Shown in pieces: positions 10,625-23,900 of a stretch of DNA of 64,000 nucleotides (position 1 is the first letter of the stretch; every line of letters starts with the position of its first letter). This DNA comes from Saposhnikovia divaricata. Taxonomy: Eukaryota; Streptophyta; Magnoliopsida; Apiales; Apiaceae. The notes under the pieces were generated by a model. That model made no database searches and was not told the DNA's origin. It was given only the letters and a program-made list of their open reading frames with translations. The position numbers and the translations under genes were made by a program. The stretch is taken from assembly GCA_036435485.1 (NCBI GenBank), contig CM071598.1, positions 195,527,148 through 195,591,147 on the forward strand. The letters are read 5' to 3'.

Positions 10625-12160
10625 TAGAATCCTTCTTCCAAACTGGTCGAGCATCACATTTCTTCAATCGAGGTTGGCTTTGTGTCTTACCGTAGACATG
10701 ACCCTTTAAATTTTGTACTCTTTCAAGCACCTGCACTCCGATTAATGGAACTGGAGCCAATTCTTTTTCCACGGTGCCATCAAAATCTTGTTTCTTCCGA
10801 CGATATGGGTGATGACGGGGCAACCACCTCCGATGCCTCATGACCACACACTTTCGGTAATTAACCACCCTCGTAGCTTTTGTTTCATCAACACAAAAAG
10901 GACACCCGTTATACCCTTTAATAATATTGCCCGATAAGTTGCCATAGGCTGGATAATCACTTATAGTCCATAACAAAATGCCTCTTAATAAAAAATACTC
11001 CTTCTTGTAATCGTCATACACTCATTTCCCTTGCCACAACTTTTTTAAATCTTCCACAAGTGGTTGAAGGAACACATCAATATCATTACCGGGTTGAGTT
11101 GGTCTGGATATCAACAAACATAGCATTATATACTTCCTCTTCATACAAAGCCAAGGTGGAAGATTGTAAATTGAGAACAATACTGGCCAACATTAGTAAT
11201 CAAAATTTGTGCTGTGAAAGGGATTGAATCCATCTGAGGATAAAGCTAATCGTAAGTTTCTAGGATCCGAAGAAAAATCTGGCCACTCGGTGTGGACTTC
11301 TTTCCATGTTTGTGCTTCTGCAGGATGTCTCATTTTATCATCCTTCACTCTCTCCGTGTCATGCTAAGTCAAGTCCTTGGCTGTTTGAGGTGAGTTGAAC
11401 AAAGTCCTCAAACGTGGTAGTAATGGAAAATACCATAATACCTTGGCAGGAATCCCTTCCAATTCATCCCTTTTTTGTTTAACTTCCATCTAGAGGCATC
11501 ACAAATACGGCACCTCGTCTCATCTTCATCTCTCTCTCCACGATATATTAGACAATCATTCGGACATACGTGTATTTTTTCATATTCAATTCCTAAAGCA
11601 CACAAGCTTTTTTTAGCTTCACTGAACGAAGAAGGAAAACGGTTGCCATTTGGAAGCATAGACCCAACCAAAAGTAGAATTTCAGAAAAGCCACAATCAG
11701 ATATTTGATATTTTGCTTTCAAGTTGTATAACTTTACTAAAGCCTTCATCTTTGTAAATCCTTCACATCCCGGATAAAGGGGTTCATGTTCAGATTGAAT
11801 ATGGTTAAATAAATCTGAGGAATCTAGGGAAACATCATCATCACTGCCACCATTCTCTGTTTTCATCGGGATTTGATCTACGGATTGTGAATTGTCGGTC
11901 TCCTCGGTGATAGGCTCACTTTCTTCTGTATTACACTCTCCGTGCCAAATCCAACGTGTGTAGGTCTGATCGATACCATTGCTAAAAAGATGGTCCCTCA
12001 CAGTTCGAGCTTTCCAAGATTTACTATGTGCGCATTTTATACATGGATAGCTGATTTTATTTTCATCATATCCATTCTCAAATACAAACAATAATAATTC
12101 TTTGACTCCTCTTTTGAACTCACTTGTTCTTCTGTCAGCTTTTAACCAAGACCTGTCCAT
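10625..12160 (-). pseudogene. TNP2 transposase of CACTA-A, N-terminal part, broken
   Basis: The start is taken as ATG at 12160 (MDRSWLKADRR), directly after an AAAG acceptor-like site; three TNP2 genes in this window share that arrangement. Residues 1 to about 75 form the Cys-rich transposase-associated domain (YPCIKCAHSKS, WIWHGE). An acidic linker and the conserved block GFSEILLLVGSMLPNGNRFP and EYEKIHVCPNDCLIY follow. The frame is lost near 11440, at the usual AKVLWYFP motif, and in-frame stops follow. The core continues in another frame from 11021 to 10625 (LLWTISDYPAYGNLSG, CPFCVDETKA) and is cut at WKKDST by CACTA-B. The C-terminal half is at 2497-4017. Confidence 0.85.
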
Positions 12161-13140
12161 CTTTAAAATTAACATAATAATAATCAGCACATAACATTAC
12201 AACAGCTTCCAATTCAAGTGCTTCCAATCAACTAATTACTATAACACTACTAACTGCACTTGCCAGTAAACAATTATAACTTCTAGTTCTTTAGTTGACA
12301 AACTTGGTTGTCGTACCCTTCGACTTGCCACGATACCTCTAATTTTGGGTGCCATAATTAAGTAAATTAAACAAATTTCTACGATCTATAACCTTGCTAA
12401 GAACATCCATCATGCTGGTGTCTGCTGTCTACTAGTAATTTCTATTTATTACTACTTATTATACTCTTATTACCATGGGCATATCATCATTTTAAGTTAT
12501 AGACCATGTTTAAACTTGCTTCCTGTTACCTATTATTTTTCTTTAAATTTTTCTAAAGTTATCAAATCAACCTCATTGCACACTCTCACATTTGCTGACA
12601 CAAATATAGGAATTCTTGAATTGCTAACTGCTACAAGTGAAAAAAGAAACACCAAACACAGTCATAGCAGAGGCACCACAGTCATAGCTGAGGCCAAGTA
12701 GCATAAATTAAACATACACAAAGAATTAAGCAAACTAGCAGGCCCAAGTAGTAGCATAAACCAAAACTTGAGCAAATTAGGTTTTCATTTTCTTACAATC
12801 ACACCAAATTAACATATCATTATCAATACAAATATAAGAACCCTAATTTCATTTTCTCAAAACAAATATCATGAAAAATTACATTAATGGAGATGAAAGA
12901 ATGTATGCCTGCACAGAAAATGTCTTCACAAAAATGTCAATTTTTGGATTTCACGATGGGAATGGTGGAGAATCTGCAGGATTTCACTGTAGGGGATGGT
13001 AAAGAATGATGGTCAAGAGTGAAGAATGGAGGAATTGATGTTCAAGAATGGAGGAATTGAAGAGAAAGGGTTTGAAGTAGAGTTTCTAAAGTGGGAGAAT
13101 GGTTTTTAGCTTAGGGAAAAGATAAAGGAAATATATCCCG
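12161..13140 (-). promoter_or_regulatory. 5' leader and promoter side of the CACTA-A TNP2 gene
   Basis: No coding sequence was found. The sequence just upstream of the TNP2 start ends in TTTTAAAG before the ATG, which suggests a 5'-UTR intron. A leader exon may lie around 12950-13050 (minus strand, sequence starting CCATTCTTCACTCTTG). This is inference from position only; no clear TATA box could be chosen. Confidence 0.35.
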
Positions 13141-13170
13141 ACTAAAATAATTACAATGACATTCAAACAA

Positions 13171-13730
13171 TAATTACAACGGTTTGTTAAAGTACCAAAT
13201 CCTGATAGAACTGTTATATTAGTTGCATTCAGACAATACTATTTAACACAAAACCGTTGTAGAATGTTCCAATGTTTAGAGGTTTAAAGCAATCTCAGAC
13301 AACTAAAGTCTTATACAAACCGTTGTATATATAAAGCTCAAACAACGATTCTTATACAACGGTTTGTTAAAGTACTGAATCCTGATAGAACAGTTATATT
13401 AGTTGCATTCAGACAATACTATTTAACACAAAACCATTGTAGAATATTCCACTGTTTAGAGGTTTAAAGCAATCTCAGGCAACGAAAGTCTTATACAAAC
13501 CGTTGTATATATAAAGCTCAGACGACGATTCTTATACAACGGTTTGTTAAAGTACCGAATCCTGACAGAACAGTTATATCAGTTGCATTCAGACAATACT
13601 ATTTAACACAAAACCGTTGTAGAATGTTTACACTGTTTAGAGGTTTAAAGCAATCTCACACAACGGTTTTGTTACAAAAACTGTTGCATATATAATGATT
13701 AGCCAACGGTTTCTTGTCTAAATACTTAAT
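13171..13730. repeat. Internal 180-bp tandem array of the CACTA-A subterminal motif
   Basis: acaacggtttgttaaagta recurs at 13176, 13356 and 13536, exactly 180 bp apart, with two full copies and a third nearly complete one. Each unit contains ACAACGGTTT, AAACCGTTGTAG and AAACCGTTGTAT, the same motif and complement that fill both ends of CACTA-A. The array sits between the divergent TNP2 gene (start 12160, minus) and second gene (start 14906, plus), where it could act on both promoters. Confidence 0.85.
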
Positions 13731-14560
13731 TAGAATATAAATAAGCGATTAAATTATCTCGTAATATTATATCGAATTCTTATTTACACATTATAGTATA
13801 AAATATTGTTTAAGATGAATACTGTTACATAGATTACTAAAGATGTGATAATATTAAGGTTTTTATATGTGAAGTACAAATTAACCATGCATCGAGTAGA
13901 CGTTATAATGCGAATGTGCCGTAAATAGACGTTTTTAACGATATGTTAATTATATTAACGTTTTTATTTAGTTGATGTTAACAATGCATCGGATAGACGT
14001 TATCCTAATGTAAAGAACGATAACATCATTCATGTAACATACCAGTTCAGTAATATCATCCAGCATACAATGTACACACACATGTATATAATTATATATA
14101 TTTACTTATTTATTTACGATCCGCTTTTAAAACCTCTTAAGCGTCCGCTTTATCGCTTAAGCGCTAGAAGGTGGTCTTTCCGCTTAGGTCCGATTTGTCC
14201 TTTTTACAACATTGACATACAGATGTACAAATATAACTGATAACAATTTATTCCTTCCTAACTTGTATCTTATTAATAAATTAATCACAATCGGTACATA
14301 TTTTTAATTGACTAATAAAATACGGGTGACATAAGTTGTCACTTGAATCGGTACATATTTATAATTGATTAATAAAATACGGGTAACATTAGTTGTTATT
14401 TTCTTAAAAATAGTGTTATAATGTTGAAAATATATAAATTTATAAATAACTAATTCAATTACTAATAAATATTTCACATTTTTTATTAATATTTAATTCA
14501 AATTTTTTTGTTTAAAAAACAAAAATAAAGAAATATATAAATAAATAATAAAATAATGAT
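13731..14560. other. AT-rich spacer between the two CACTA-A genes
   Basis: No gene seen. A 57-bp unit containing ATCGGTACATATTT and AATAAAATACGGGT is duplicated at 14290 and 14347. A short GCTTAAGCG-rich tract lies near 14120-14190, and ATCG(A/G)(A/G)TAGACGTTAT occurs twice (13893 and 13989). Confidence 0.45.
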
Positions 14561-14905
14561 TTGACCCATTTTTTTCAACCCCGACTTTCATTTCCCCCTT
14601 CTTTTTTCAACCCAACTTTCATTTCTCCCCTCCCTTTTTTTGACCCAGTTTCAATTTCCCCCCTTCTCTGCCTTTACACAATTTTCCAATTACCAACATG
14701 ATTACCAAAACTCAAAATTACCAAAACTCCTCCCTCCCGCTCTCTCTCAAAAAACTCCACCCAATTTCTTCCACCTAATTTCAATTCAATACTTTACACT
14801 CTCTGTCTCTCTCCCTCCTCTCTGTTTGTCTCTCTTTTCTGGTCTCTCTCTCCCTCTTCCCCTCTCTATCTCACTATATTTCTCTCTCCCTTTCCCAGAT
14901 TAACT
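14560..14905 (+). promoter_or_regulatory. Pyrimidine-rich promoter and leader of the CACTA-A second gene
   Basis: A long CT-rich tract (CTCTCTCTCC repeats up to 14898) lies immediately upstream of the ATG at 14906. Y-patch and CT-microsatellite leaders of this kind are common just upstream of plant genes. No clear TATA box is assigned. Confidence 0.45.
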
Positions 14906-17900
14906 ATGGCCCCTTCGAAGAAGGCGACATATGCTCCCCATGTAACTGCAAACCTTTTGAAGGCACTAAAAAAGAACAAGCCGGCTATGTCACAACCCAT
15001 GAAGATGAAGAAAAAGGGGTCTCGTGAAGAAAAAGGGCATGCAGACAAGAACGACCCTGAATTGCCTGAATCAGTGAAGAAGACGTCTATTTCTAAGAAC
15101 CTAAATGGTAAATTATCTAAGAAGAAGAAGAAGAAAGAGGAAGAACCAGTGCCAAGAAGACAAGAAGGACTTAGGCTTCTAAAATGAGGACCAGTTACCA
15201 TGCATAGGATTGTTAGGCAAAAGATGTTGGGGATTAAGCTCAAAGTGCTTTTTAATGCAAAGGGTGAACCATACGGTCCAGCAGCCACTGAAATGGCATC
15301 TTATATTGGGGTTCTTGCCCGAACTAAAGCCCCCATATGGTATGATACTTGGAAACGTGTCCCCAAGGAAAGGAAGAATAAAATTTGGGATTGTGTACAG
15401 GTAAAACAAATTGCATTCCATAACTAATTAATTTTTTATTTTTGTAAAATTATGAATTAATTTGAGGGTTTTTGGTACTGAAAATGATGGGAAGGGTTTT
15501 GTAATGAGTTAGGAGGTCATTTTGTGGCAAGACTACGTTGTTTCGGGTTTGCATGTGGTCTTAATCGTTGTTAATTATCGTTTGTTATGTGTTTAACTTA
15601 CTGAATAGGCTTGTAAATAAACTTGTATGTTAATTGCTTCTTGATTAAGGTATGTTATGGTGCTATGTTGCTGTATAACTGAGGTGTTAGTGTTTAAAAA
15701 GGGTCAATTGGTAATGTTTGTTGTATATTGTACTCTGTTTTTGGTTAGCCGGAGTCTGGGTTTGTTGCCGGATTCTGGAATTATTTTCATTTTTTATTAA
15801 ATAAGTTAACAGATGTATGCTAATCAAAATGATTATATATGTAGATGGCATACGTGGTACCACCAACAGCAAGGAGAGTTGTTATGAAATCGGCATGCTC
15901 GAAATGGAGGGAATTCAAGAGTAAATTAACAATAGCTTATATCCTTCAGCATAAAAATCAGCGTGAGCTGTTAGAGTTTCCTCCGGCTGATTACTCCTTC
16001 ATCGAGAAGGCACATTGGGAAATTTTCGTTGCTGACCGTCTATCTGATGATTTTGCTGTGAGTTTTTTACCTTATTTGTTTACAAATTTCTGAGATAGCA
16101 AAAGTAATTAGTAGTACAACATCGTTTCCAATATTTTTGTGTTTGTTCTTCAAGGGCATCCACAACATACAGCAAAAAAGGAGGAAAATGAGTGAATATG
16201 ATCACTGCATGTCTCGAAGAGGTTATTCCAACCTAGAGCATGAAATGGTTAGTAATCGTGACTCATATTAGACAAACATGTTAATGTGTTTTAATTACAC
16301 TGTATGATTTTTCAAACATGTTTACACATACAGTCTCAAGGTGATCCTGAAATGGAGATAGATATATCAGATCGTGGGTCCTTACACGCAAGGATAAAGA
16401 TGGGAACTTTAAGTCTGACAAAATTAAAGAAATTGCTGATGATATTGTAAGTTGTTCATTTATGTAACTTTAACTTGATCATACCATTTATTTTCCAAAT
16501 AATACTCTTTATCTCTTTTGTTTTTTAACTACTTCCATTTCCTGTCAATATTTTAGGAGAAAATGAAAGAAAGGGTTAGACAAGGGGAAGTGATGGTAGA
16601 AGGCTCCGATGATGTCTTGACCAAGGTGCTCGGTAAACCTGAGCATGGAGGACGGGTACGTGGGCAGGGGGCTTATGTGACATAGTCTACATACTTTAAT
16701 CTTTCGAGGCAGAGGAAGAAAGGCAAGTCAATAGAGGACAAAATCCAAGAAGGTGTTCAGAAATTTATGAAAGAAGAGACTGAAAGGATAATTCGGGAGC
16801 GAGATTCCTTTTGGGCCAAAGAGATGGCAAAGCTGAAAGCAGCTTGTTTGGGAAAGACTGTTGAGTCTGATTCTAGTCCAAATATTGGATCACAACAAGG
16901 GAGTTGTTCAAGGGCGCACATGCTATGATGAAGGAGTTCGAGTTGCAAGGTGTAAGAAAAAAAATTGGATCTTGTTAAAGATAATGTTTTTGTTGGAGAG
17001 GAAAAACAGATTTAGGAGAAGATTGAGTTGGATAAAAAGAATGAGGAAAATACTGAGTTGGAGAAAAAGAATGAGGAGAAGACTGAGGTGGAAAAAAATA
17101 ACGAGAAAAATATTGAGTTGGAAAAAATTAATGATGGGGGAAATGGAGGTTGTACATGTTGAAGATGATCAAGTAGCTGGTAAGAAGCTGGGCATGGAAC
17201 CTGAATTGGCTTTTATGGAGTATGAATTGGAAATCGATTCTCCCAGAAATATTGTTGCTTATGCAACAGTGGATACAAAGGCTGATGTTGTTCATGGGAA
17301 AGCTATAGAAGAACAGAATGCACGAGTGTCTATTACTCGTGCAATTCAAGGATCTGCAAATATTCCTTTCCCAATCAAGGATGAAATCGAGACCGTTGAA
17401 TAAGCTGTTGGAACTTATATTTCATGGCCAAGAGACCTTATAATTGAAGTGAAGACAAGCACTGCAGTGAACGGAACTCCAAAGGTAAAATTTTGTGTAA
17501 TCTCTGAAATCATTAAAAATTATTTCTTGCATTAGGTGAATAAAGTACAGAGTAAATGCAAATTATCTTGTTTTTCACCGGTACATATTAATAATGTCAC
17601 AATCTGGTACATATTAATAATGTCACACATGACATTCTCCATTTTATTTTATAATCCATTTCAGGGAGGTAAGAAAATTATGGGAAAGAAGTTTAAAAAG
17701 GTGAAAGATTGTGGGAAAGCACCTAAAATAGAAGAAGAAGAAGAGTATGTGTTGGAGTTTGGTCCTGATTACCCGCCTCTTCTGAAGCGTTTGTGGCTTT
17801 GGGCCAAAAATGCCTCGAAAGATGGCCATGTAACTTCTTTTCAGCTATGCCAACAAGCCTTTGGATCAACCAGTAAAAAGGCTCTATTTTTATCAGATTT

Positions 17901-19074
17901 GTATGCTTTGTGCTCTGGGGTGAAATATCGGGGTCTGTTATTTGTATGTTTGCTAAGTAAGTATCGTAGTTTATAATTTTCTTTGGCTTTACAAATACTT
18001 GAATAAAAGGTTTAGTTTGTGGTAATGACTGTATACTTTTTATGCAGTTCACTCCAGGATTACTTGAAAAAATAGAAGATGTCTGACATGGTAGCATTTG
18101 TTGATCCTGCGATTATAGGTACCCTCGGTTGTGGAACTGCAGGACAGAGGTCGCAAGCCCTATAACAGATTCAAGAACTCTAAGCCAAACCAATTATTTT
18201 TGCTCCCATATAATCATGTGTTAGTACTTTTTTATGCCTTTATATATGTGCTTAATGTCATCTCTGTTGCATGTATGTCATGATATAGTTTAAGGAGCCT
18301 GTATATGAATTTATAGTTTGTGAATCTAGGCCTTGTAAATAAAATCAATCTGACCCTTATAAATAAAATCCTTATCCTCTACTAAAGATACATGTTCTCA
18401 TTTGTGATGTTCATGAAATAATAGCAATAATTGGGCGTTGACGGCTGTAAATCCGGATACACAAGTAGTTTACCATATGGATCTTTTAAAGCGGAGAATT
18501 GCAAGTGGAGAATGGACAGAAGTTATTGACAAGTTAGTACCATATCCTAAATATATTTTCATTTGGAATCACATCAACAATTATTAAGAAAAGTGTCTTA
18601 AACTTGATTTATATTATATTGCCGTAGTGCCATCAAACTGTACAAGGACAAAGCAAAGAAGTTTTTGAAGAAGAAAATAATGTGGGAGAATCTTGCGGTA
18701 ATATATTTTTCTTAGTGCATATCTTATATGTTTCTCTTTTACAAAACATAGTTTGGTCGTATATATAATTTTATTTAATGTTTCTTCAGGGAGTTCTTCT
18801 CCAACTGGGGAGTAAAGATTGTGGTCTATTTGTGATGCGCTATATGAAAGAAATATGTCTAGACAAGGAACTCCAATTTTCTATAAAGGTATGATTCCAA
18901 ATTTTTAATTTTTTCTTAATCCTACTACTTCATGGTGAAGCCTGTTTGTGACTTGGTCTATTGTTCCATTTTATAGTGGCTACGCAGAAACAACCACAAC
19001 TGTTATGGCCTGCCTGAGCTCAATGAAGTAAGGACTGATTTCGCGAAGTATTTCATGAAGAATCACGCCTCTTA
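14906..19074 (+). pseudogene. CACTA-A second gene: transposase_24-like region plus Ulp1-type protease remnant
   Basis: Exons read with GT-AG borders: 14906-15400, 15845-16057, 16155-16247, 16334-16446, 16557-17484, 17665 to about 17943, and several short ones from 18048 to 19074. The N-terminus is Lys-rich. The next part matches the plant Ptta/En/Spm family (KWREFKSKLT, FIEKAHWE, then EHGGRVRGQGAYV). The middle has four Glu/Lys decad repeats predicting a coiled coil, then the block VEQAVGTY / WPRDLI interrupted by a stop. The end is Ulp1-like (C48): WALTAVNPDTQVVYHMD and QLGSKDCGLFVMRYM, with the Cys of the active-site motif present. The residue before the first Trp is Asn where a catalytic His is expected. 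Lesions: TGA at 15185-15187, a frameshift in exon 4, a TAG near 16683, and TAA at 17401-17403. It is not functional. Confidence 0.75.
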
Positions 19075-19286
19075 AACTTAATCGTATAATTGGGTATTTT
19101 GGGTTGAACATATCTTAAACTTGTGGGAGCTTCAATGTGTAGTTTATGGTAAATATAGCTTTAAAGCTTTAAGTGAATATTTTAGTCCATCTCTTTTGTT
19201 GGTATGTTCACCTGAAAATATTAAGCTGGTTGGTGAATTGGTTGGTGGTTGTGAATGGTGAATATTTTATAGTGGTTGGTTGTTTG
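19075..19286 (+). other. 3' UTR of the CACTA-A second gene, split by a Copia insertion
   Basis: This GGTTGGTG-rich stretch follows the stop codon at 19072-19074. The same type of sequence resumes at 28411 after the Copia element. The bases GTTTG at 19282-19286 are repeated at 28411-28415 and are the target duplication. Confidence 0.6.
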
Positions 19287-20897
19287 TGTTGGAATTCGGG
19301 CATAATAACGCAACGGAAATAACGTAAATAACAATTAAAAACGAATTCCAAAGCCCGGATCCATGTATAAAATGATGATCATGGTATAAAAAAATTCTCA
19401 AGAACAAGATCTTACCTATTAAAGCTTTCCAATGGATGTCAAATGGAGATCCTAGCTTGTTGATCTTGAGAGCTAAAATTATAACTCCTCCACCGGAATC
19501 CACCCTTGAATGCTTGCTTGAATCGTCGAACGATTACGCCACGGAAATTGGTACTAGCCAAAATAAATAAACCGATGTGTTCTTGACAAATCTTGAATTT
19601 CTCCCTTGTCTCTAAGTTGTGTATAAACTGAAATTTTCAGTTGTGTTACTACTAGAAGACTAGCCAACCTTTGGCTTATAAAGAGAAATAAAGAAAAATG
19701 GACCATTAAACAATTAGGCCATTTTTATTTAAACAAATCTTATTTATTTAAATAAATTAATTAAGTCATACTTAATTAATCAAATAAGTCAAGAAAATAC
19801 ATCTTCAAATTTTATCTTTAACTAATCAAGTCTCACTTAATTAATTTTTATAAAATTCGAATTATTATTTATTATTAATTTAAAATCATAATTTAAATTA
19901 TTATTAATTTAAATTCATGAAATAAATTAATATCCCTTTTAAACATTCTTTGTGTGTGACCCTGTAGGTTATTATTTAATTGGCAACAATTTTATTCTCT
20001 AATAAAATTGTAAACAATAAGCGACGTCTAGTAATACATTATTGTTACCCAATAAAACAATAATTAAATCAACGATTCAATCAACCTTTTATGACTAATG
20101 TTCCATGTAATATAATCCCTTTAAATCATGATATTATAGATTAAACTCGAGGCATGTAATGTGTCATCCTCTTCATAATTTAATCTTCATTTTCTTGATC
20201 GATGAGTAGACTATTTAATCAAATCAACATTTGAGCATGGCCATGCATTTCATAGTCTCACTCAAACAAGAGGCCGATAATATCACTCCTTTATCAGGAG
20301 ATTTAAATCCCATCTAGATCGTTCATATTTCTCACATGATTCATAATATATCCGATATTCACCTTTATCATTATCCGGCTAAAGATAACTTTTGACGAAT
20401 TCAAAATATATTAATTCTCATGTAGAATTATAACGACTTCAGGTCTAAGGATCATTACACCATTATCACTGTGAGAATACATATGACACATTTATTATTT
20501 ACCATGATGTATCTCACTGTGGGTCTGTCCCGTACCATGTACTCGTACAATTACCTATGCATTGCTTTTAGTATCTACATACTTATGACCAATGAGATGT
20601 AGTCATCTTGTCAATAAACATACTAGCCTTAATGTATTATTATTGTCCTAAGTAATAATAATACTCGGCTAGGGACATTTAAGAATATGATACATTCATT
20701 ATATAATCTCATGTTCAAGTCACATACTTGCAACTACATAATTTGTATCAAGATTCTAAGGACATTTATTATACTTTATTTATTTCGCAGTAAATAAAGC
20801 CAATAATAAATATATATATATATATATATCAAATATATAAAATCACTCAAACACAAATACAATTGATTGTATTGACTCTAGGGCACCAATACTAACA
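19287..20897 (-). repeat. 3' LTR of the BARE/Angela-like Copia element
   Basis: On the plus strand it runs TGTTGGAATTCGGGC to CACCAATACTAACA. It is the 3' LTR because gag-pol is transcribed leftwards. It ends against a polypurine tract just inside the element. It includes an (AT)n tract near 20812-20830 that differs in length from the other LTR. Confidence 0.95.
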
Positions 20898-20911
20898 ATC
20901 TCCCATTTGCA
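20898..20911 (-). promoter_or_regulatory. Polypurine tract of the BARE/Angela-like element
   Basis: On the minus strand GTGCAAATGGGAGAT directly abuts the 3' LTR start (TGTTAGTATTGG), the position expected for the plus-strand primer of reverse transcription. Confidence 0.75.
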
Positions 20912-23900
20912 CTAGAGCCAATCACCCATGTATCGAATACCCATGCTACTAGTGTGACATTCATGCTTCTGCTGCGACAGAGCCTTAGTCAGCGGGTCTG
21001 CAATATTATCATCAGTATGCACTTTACATATGTGAATATCTTCTCTATCATTTATCTCTCGAATAAGGTGATATCTCCGAAGTATATGCTTTGTTCTGCT
21101 GTGAGCTCTCGGCTCCTTGGCTTGTGCTATAGCTCCATTATTATCGCAGTAAAGATCTATGGGATCTGCGATCGATGGAACTACACCAAGTACTGTAATG
21201 AACTTCCGTATCCATACAGCCTCCTTGGCTGGTTCACATGCCGCAATATACTCGGATTCCATTGTAGAATCAGCTACTGTCTCTTGCTTCGAACTTTTCC
21301 AGCTTACAGCACCTCCATTTAGGCAAAACACAAATCCAGACTGAGAAACAGAGTCATATCTGTCAGTCTGGAAACTAGCACCCGTGTAACCCTTTACCGT
21401 TAGCTTCTCCTCTCCTCCATACACCAAGAATGAATCTTTAGTCCTTTTCAAGTACTTAAGAATATTCTTGACCGCCGTCCAGTGACCTTCACCTGGATTA
21501 GACTGGTATCTGCTCGTCATGCTCAAAGCATACGAGACATCCGGACGAGTACATATCATTGCATACATGATAGATCCAATTGCTGAAGCATATGGTATCT
21601 TACTCATGCGGTCTTTATCATCCAATGATTTCGGACCATTCTCTTTTGAGATCGTTATCCCATGAGATACAGGGAAATATCCCCTTTTTGCATCTTGCAT
21701 TCCAAAACGATGCAAAATTTTATCAATATATGTACTCTGGCTTAAGCCGATTAATCTTCTTGATCTATCTCTATAGATCCTAATGCCTAATATATAGGTA
21801 GCCTCGCCCAAGTCTTTCATAGAAAAACTTTGTCCTAACCAAGTCTTTACAGCCTGTAGAGAAGGAATGTCATTCCCTATTAATAATATATCATCGACAT
21901 ATAATACTAGGAATGCCACATGGCTCCCACTAAACCTTTTGTAAACACATGGTTCATCCTCGTTCTGAATAAAGCCAAAACCTTTGACTATTTCATCAAA
22001 CCGGATGTTCCATCTCCGAGAGGCCTGCTTCAATCCATAAATGGATTTATGCAGCTTACATACCTTTCCGGCATCCTTTGGATTTCCAAAACCTTCAGGT
22101 TGTGTCATGTACACATCCTCTTCAAGGCTCCCGTTAAGGAAGGCTGTTTTGACATCCATCTGCCATATTTCGTAATCATAGTAAGCCGCTATTGCAAGCA
22201 AAATTCTGATGGATTTTATCATTGCTACTGGTGAAAAGGTTTCATCATAGTCAATACCATGAATTTGTTTGAAACCTTTTACAACCAGTCGAGCTTTATA
22301 GGTCTGTAATTTACCTTCCATGTCGATTTTCTTCTTGAAAATCCATTTGCACTCTATAGGTTCTACCCCTTCAGGTGGATCAACCAAAGTCCATACTTGG
22401 TTTTCATACATGGAATCCATCTCAGAATTCATGGCTTCTTGCCATCTCTCAGAGTCTGGTGAGTTCACAGCATCTTGGTAGGTGAGAGGCTCATCTTGGT
22501 CTATGAGCATCACATCGTCATTTTGAGTTAAGAGAAATCCATAATTCCTCTTTGACTCATGGCGAATCCTACTAGATCTACGAACAACCTGTGTTTCTTG
22601 AGCAATGTTATCTTGTATTTCTTGCTCATGCTCCACCTCTGGTTCAACGTTATCAAGTGGTTCGAGATCTATTTTCCTCCCACTGTCTTTTCTAGAGACT
22701 AGCTCTCTTTCTAAGAATACAGCAGTTCGAGCAACAATTACTTTGTTCTTCGAGGGACTATAGAAAGAATAACCCTTCGTTTCCTTTGTGTATCCCACAA
22801 AATTACATTTTTCAGATTTCGGTCCAAGCTTGTCTGATGTTAGGCGTTTCACAAATGCTTCGCATCCCCATACTTTCATAAAGGACATGCTTTGCCGTTT
22901 CTCTGTCCATATCTCATATGGAGTTTGTTGAACCGTTTTAGTAGGAACACGGTTTAGTGTATATGCAGCCGTTTCCAGGGCATAACCCCATAAACTAATT
23001 GGAAGATCTGCTTGACTCATCATAGATCGCACCATGTCCAACAAGGTACGATTCCTCTTTTCAGAAACCCCATTCCATTGTGGTGTTCCAGGAGGAGTTA
23101 GTTGTGATACAATACCACACTCCCTCAAATAGTTCTTAAACTCATGGCTTAAGTATTCACCTCCTCGATCAGATCTTAGAGTTTTTATGCTTTCGCCAGT
23201 TTGCTTTTCTGCTTCTGCCTTATACTCTTTGAACTTTTCAAATGCTTCGGATTTGTTCTTCAAAAGATACACATATCCATATCTACTGAAATCATCAGTA
23301 AACTTAATGAAGTAGAAATAGCCACCCCTTGCCATCGATCTCATAGGACCACATACATCGCTATGTATTAGTTCTAGTCATACGGTGGCCCTCTTACCCT
23401 GTCCGGTAAAAGGAGCTTTAGTCATCTTGCCTAGTAAACAAGCCTCGCATTCATCATATGATTCAAAATCAAACTGATCCAAGAAACCATCTTGATGTAA
23501 CTTGGAAATGTGTTTCTCGTTTATATGGCCTAGACGACAGTGCCAAAGGTATGTTTGATTTGAGTCATTAGTCTTAAGTCGTTTGTTATTTACATTCAAG
23601 ATAGGAGTATCTAAATTAAGAACATACAAACCGTTAAATAATTGTGCAACACCATAGGTAATGTCATTCAAACAAAAAGAGCAACCATTGTCTTTAAAGG
23701 TAAATGAAAAACCTTTCTTGTCCAAACAAGAAACAGAAATAATGTTTCTACAAATAGAAGGCACATACAAACAGTTTTCAAGTTCTAATATAAGCCCAGT
23801 GGGCAACGATAAATGGTATGTTCCTACAGCCAAAGCAGCAACCTTTGCTCCATTTCCAACTCTTAGGTCTACCTCTCCCTTAGCCAGTGTCCTACTCCTT

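Noticed and set aside
14640..14903. An 87-codon plus-strand frame rich in Ser/Leu/Pro ahead of the CACTA-A second gene
   Set aside because: It is a reading of the CT-rich leader tract and has no recognisable domain.
19267..19503. A 78-codon minus-strand frame also found in the other LTR (26766-27014)
   Set aside because: It is shared only because the two LTRs are nearly identical. It has no domain and lies in untranslated LTR sequence.
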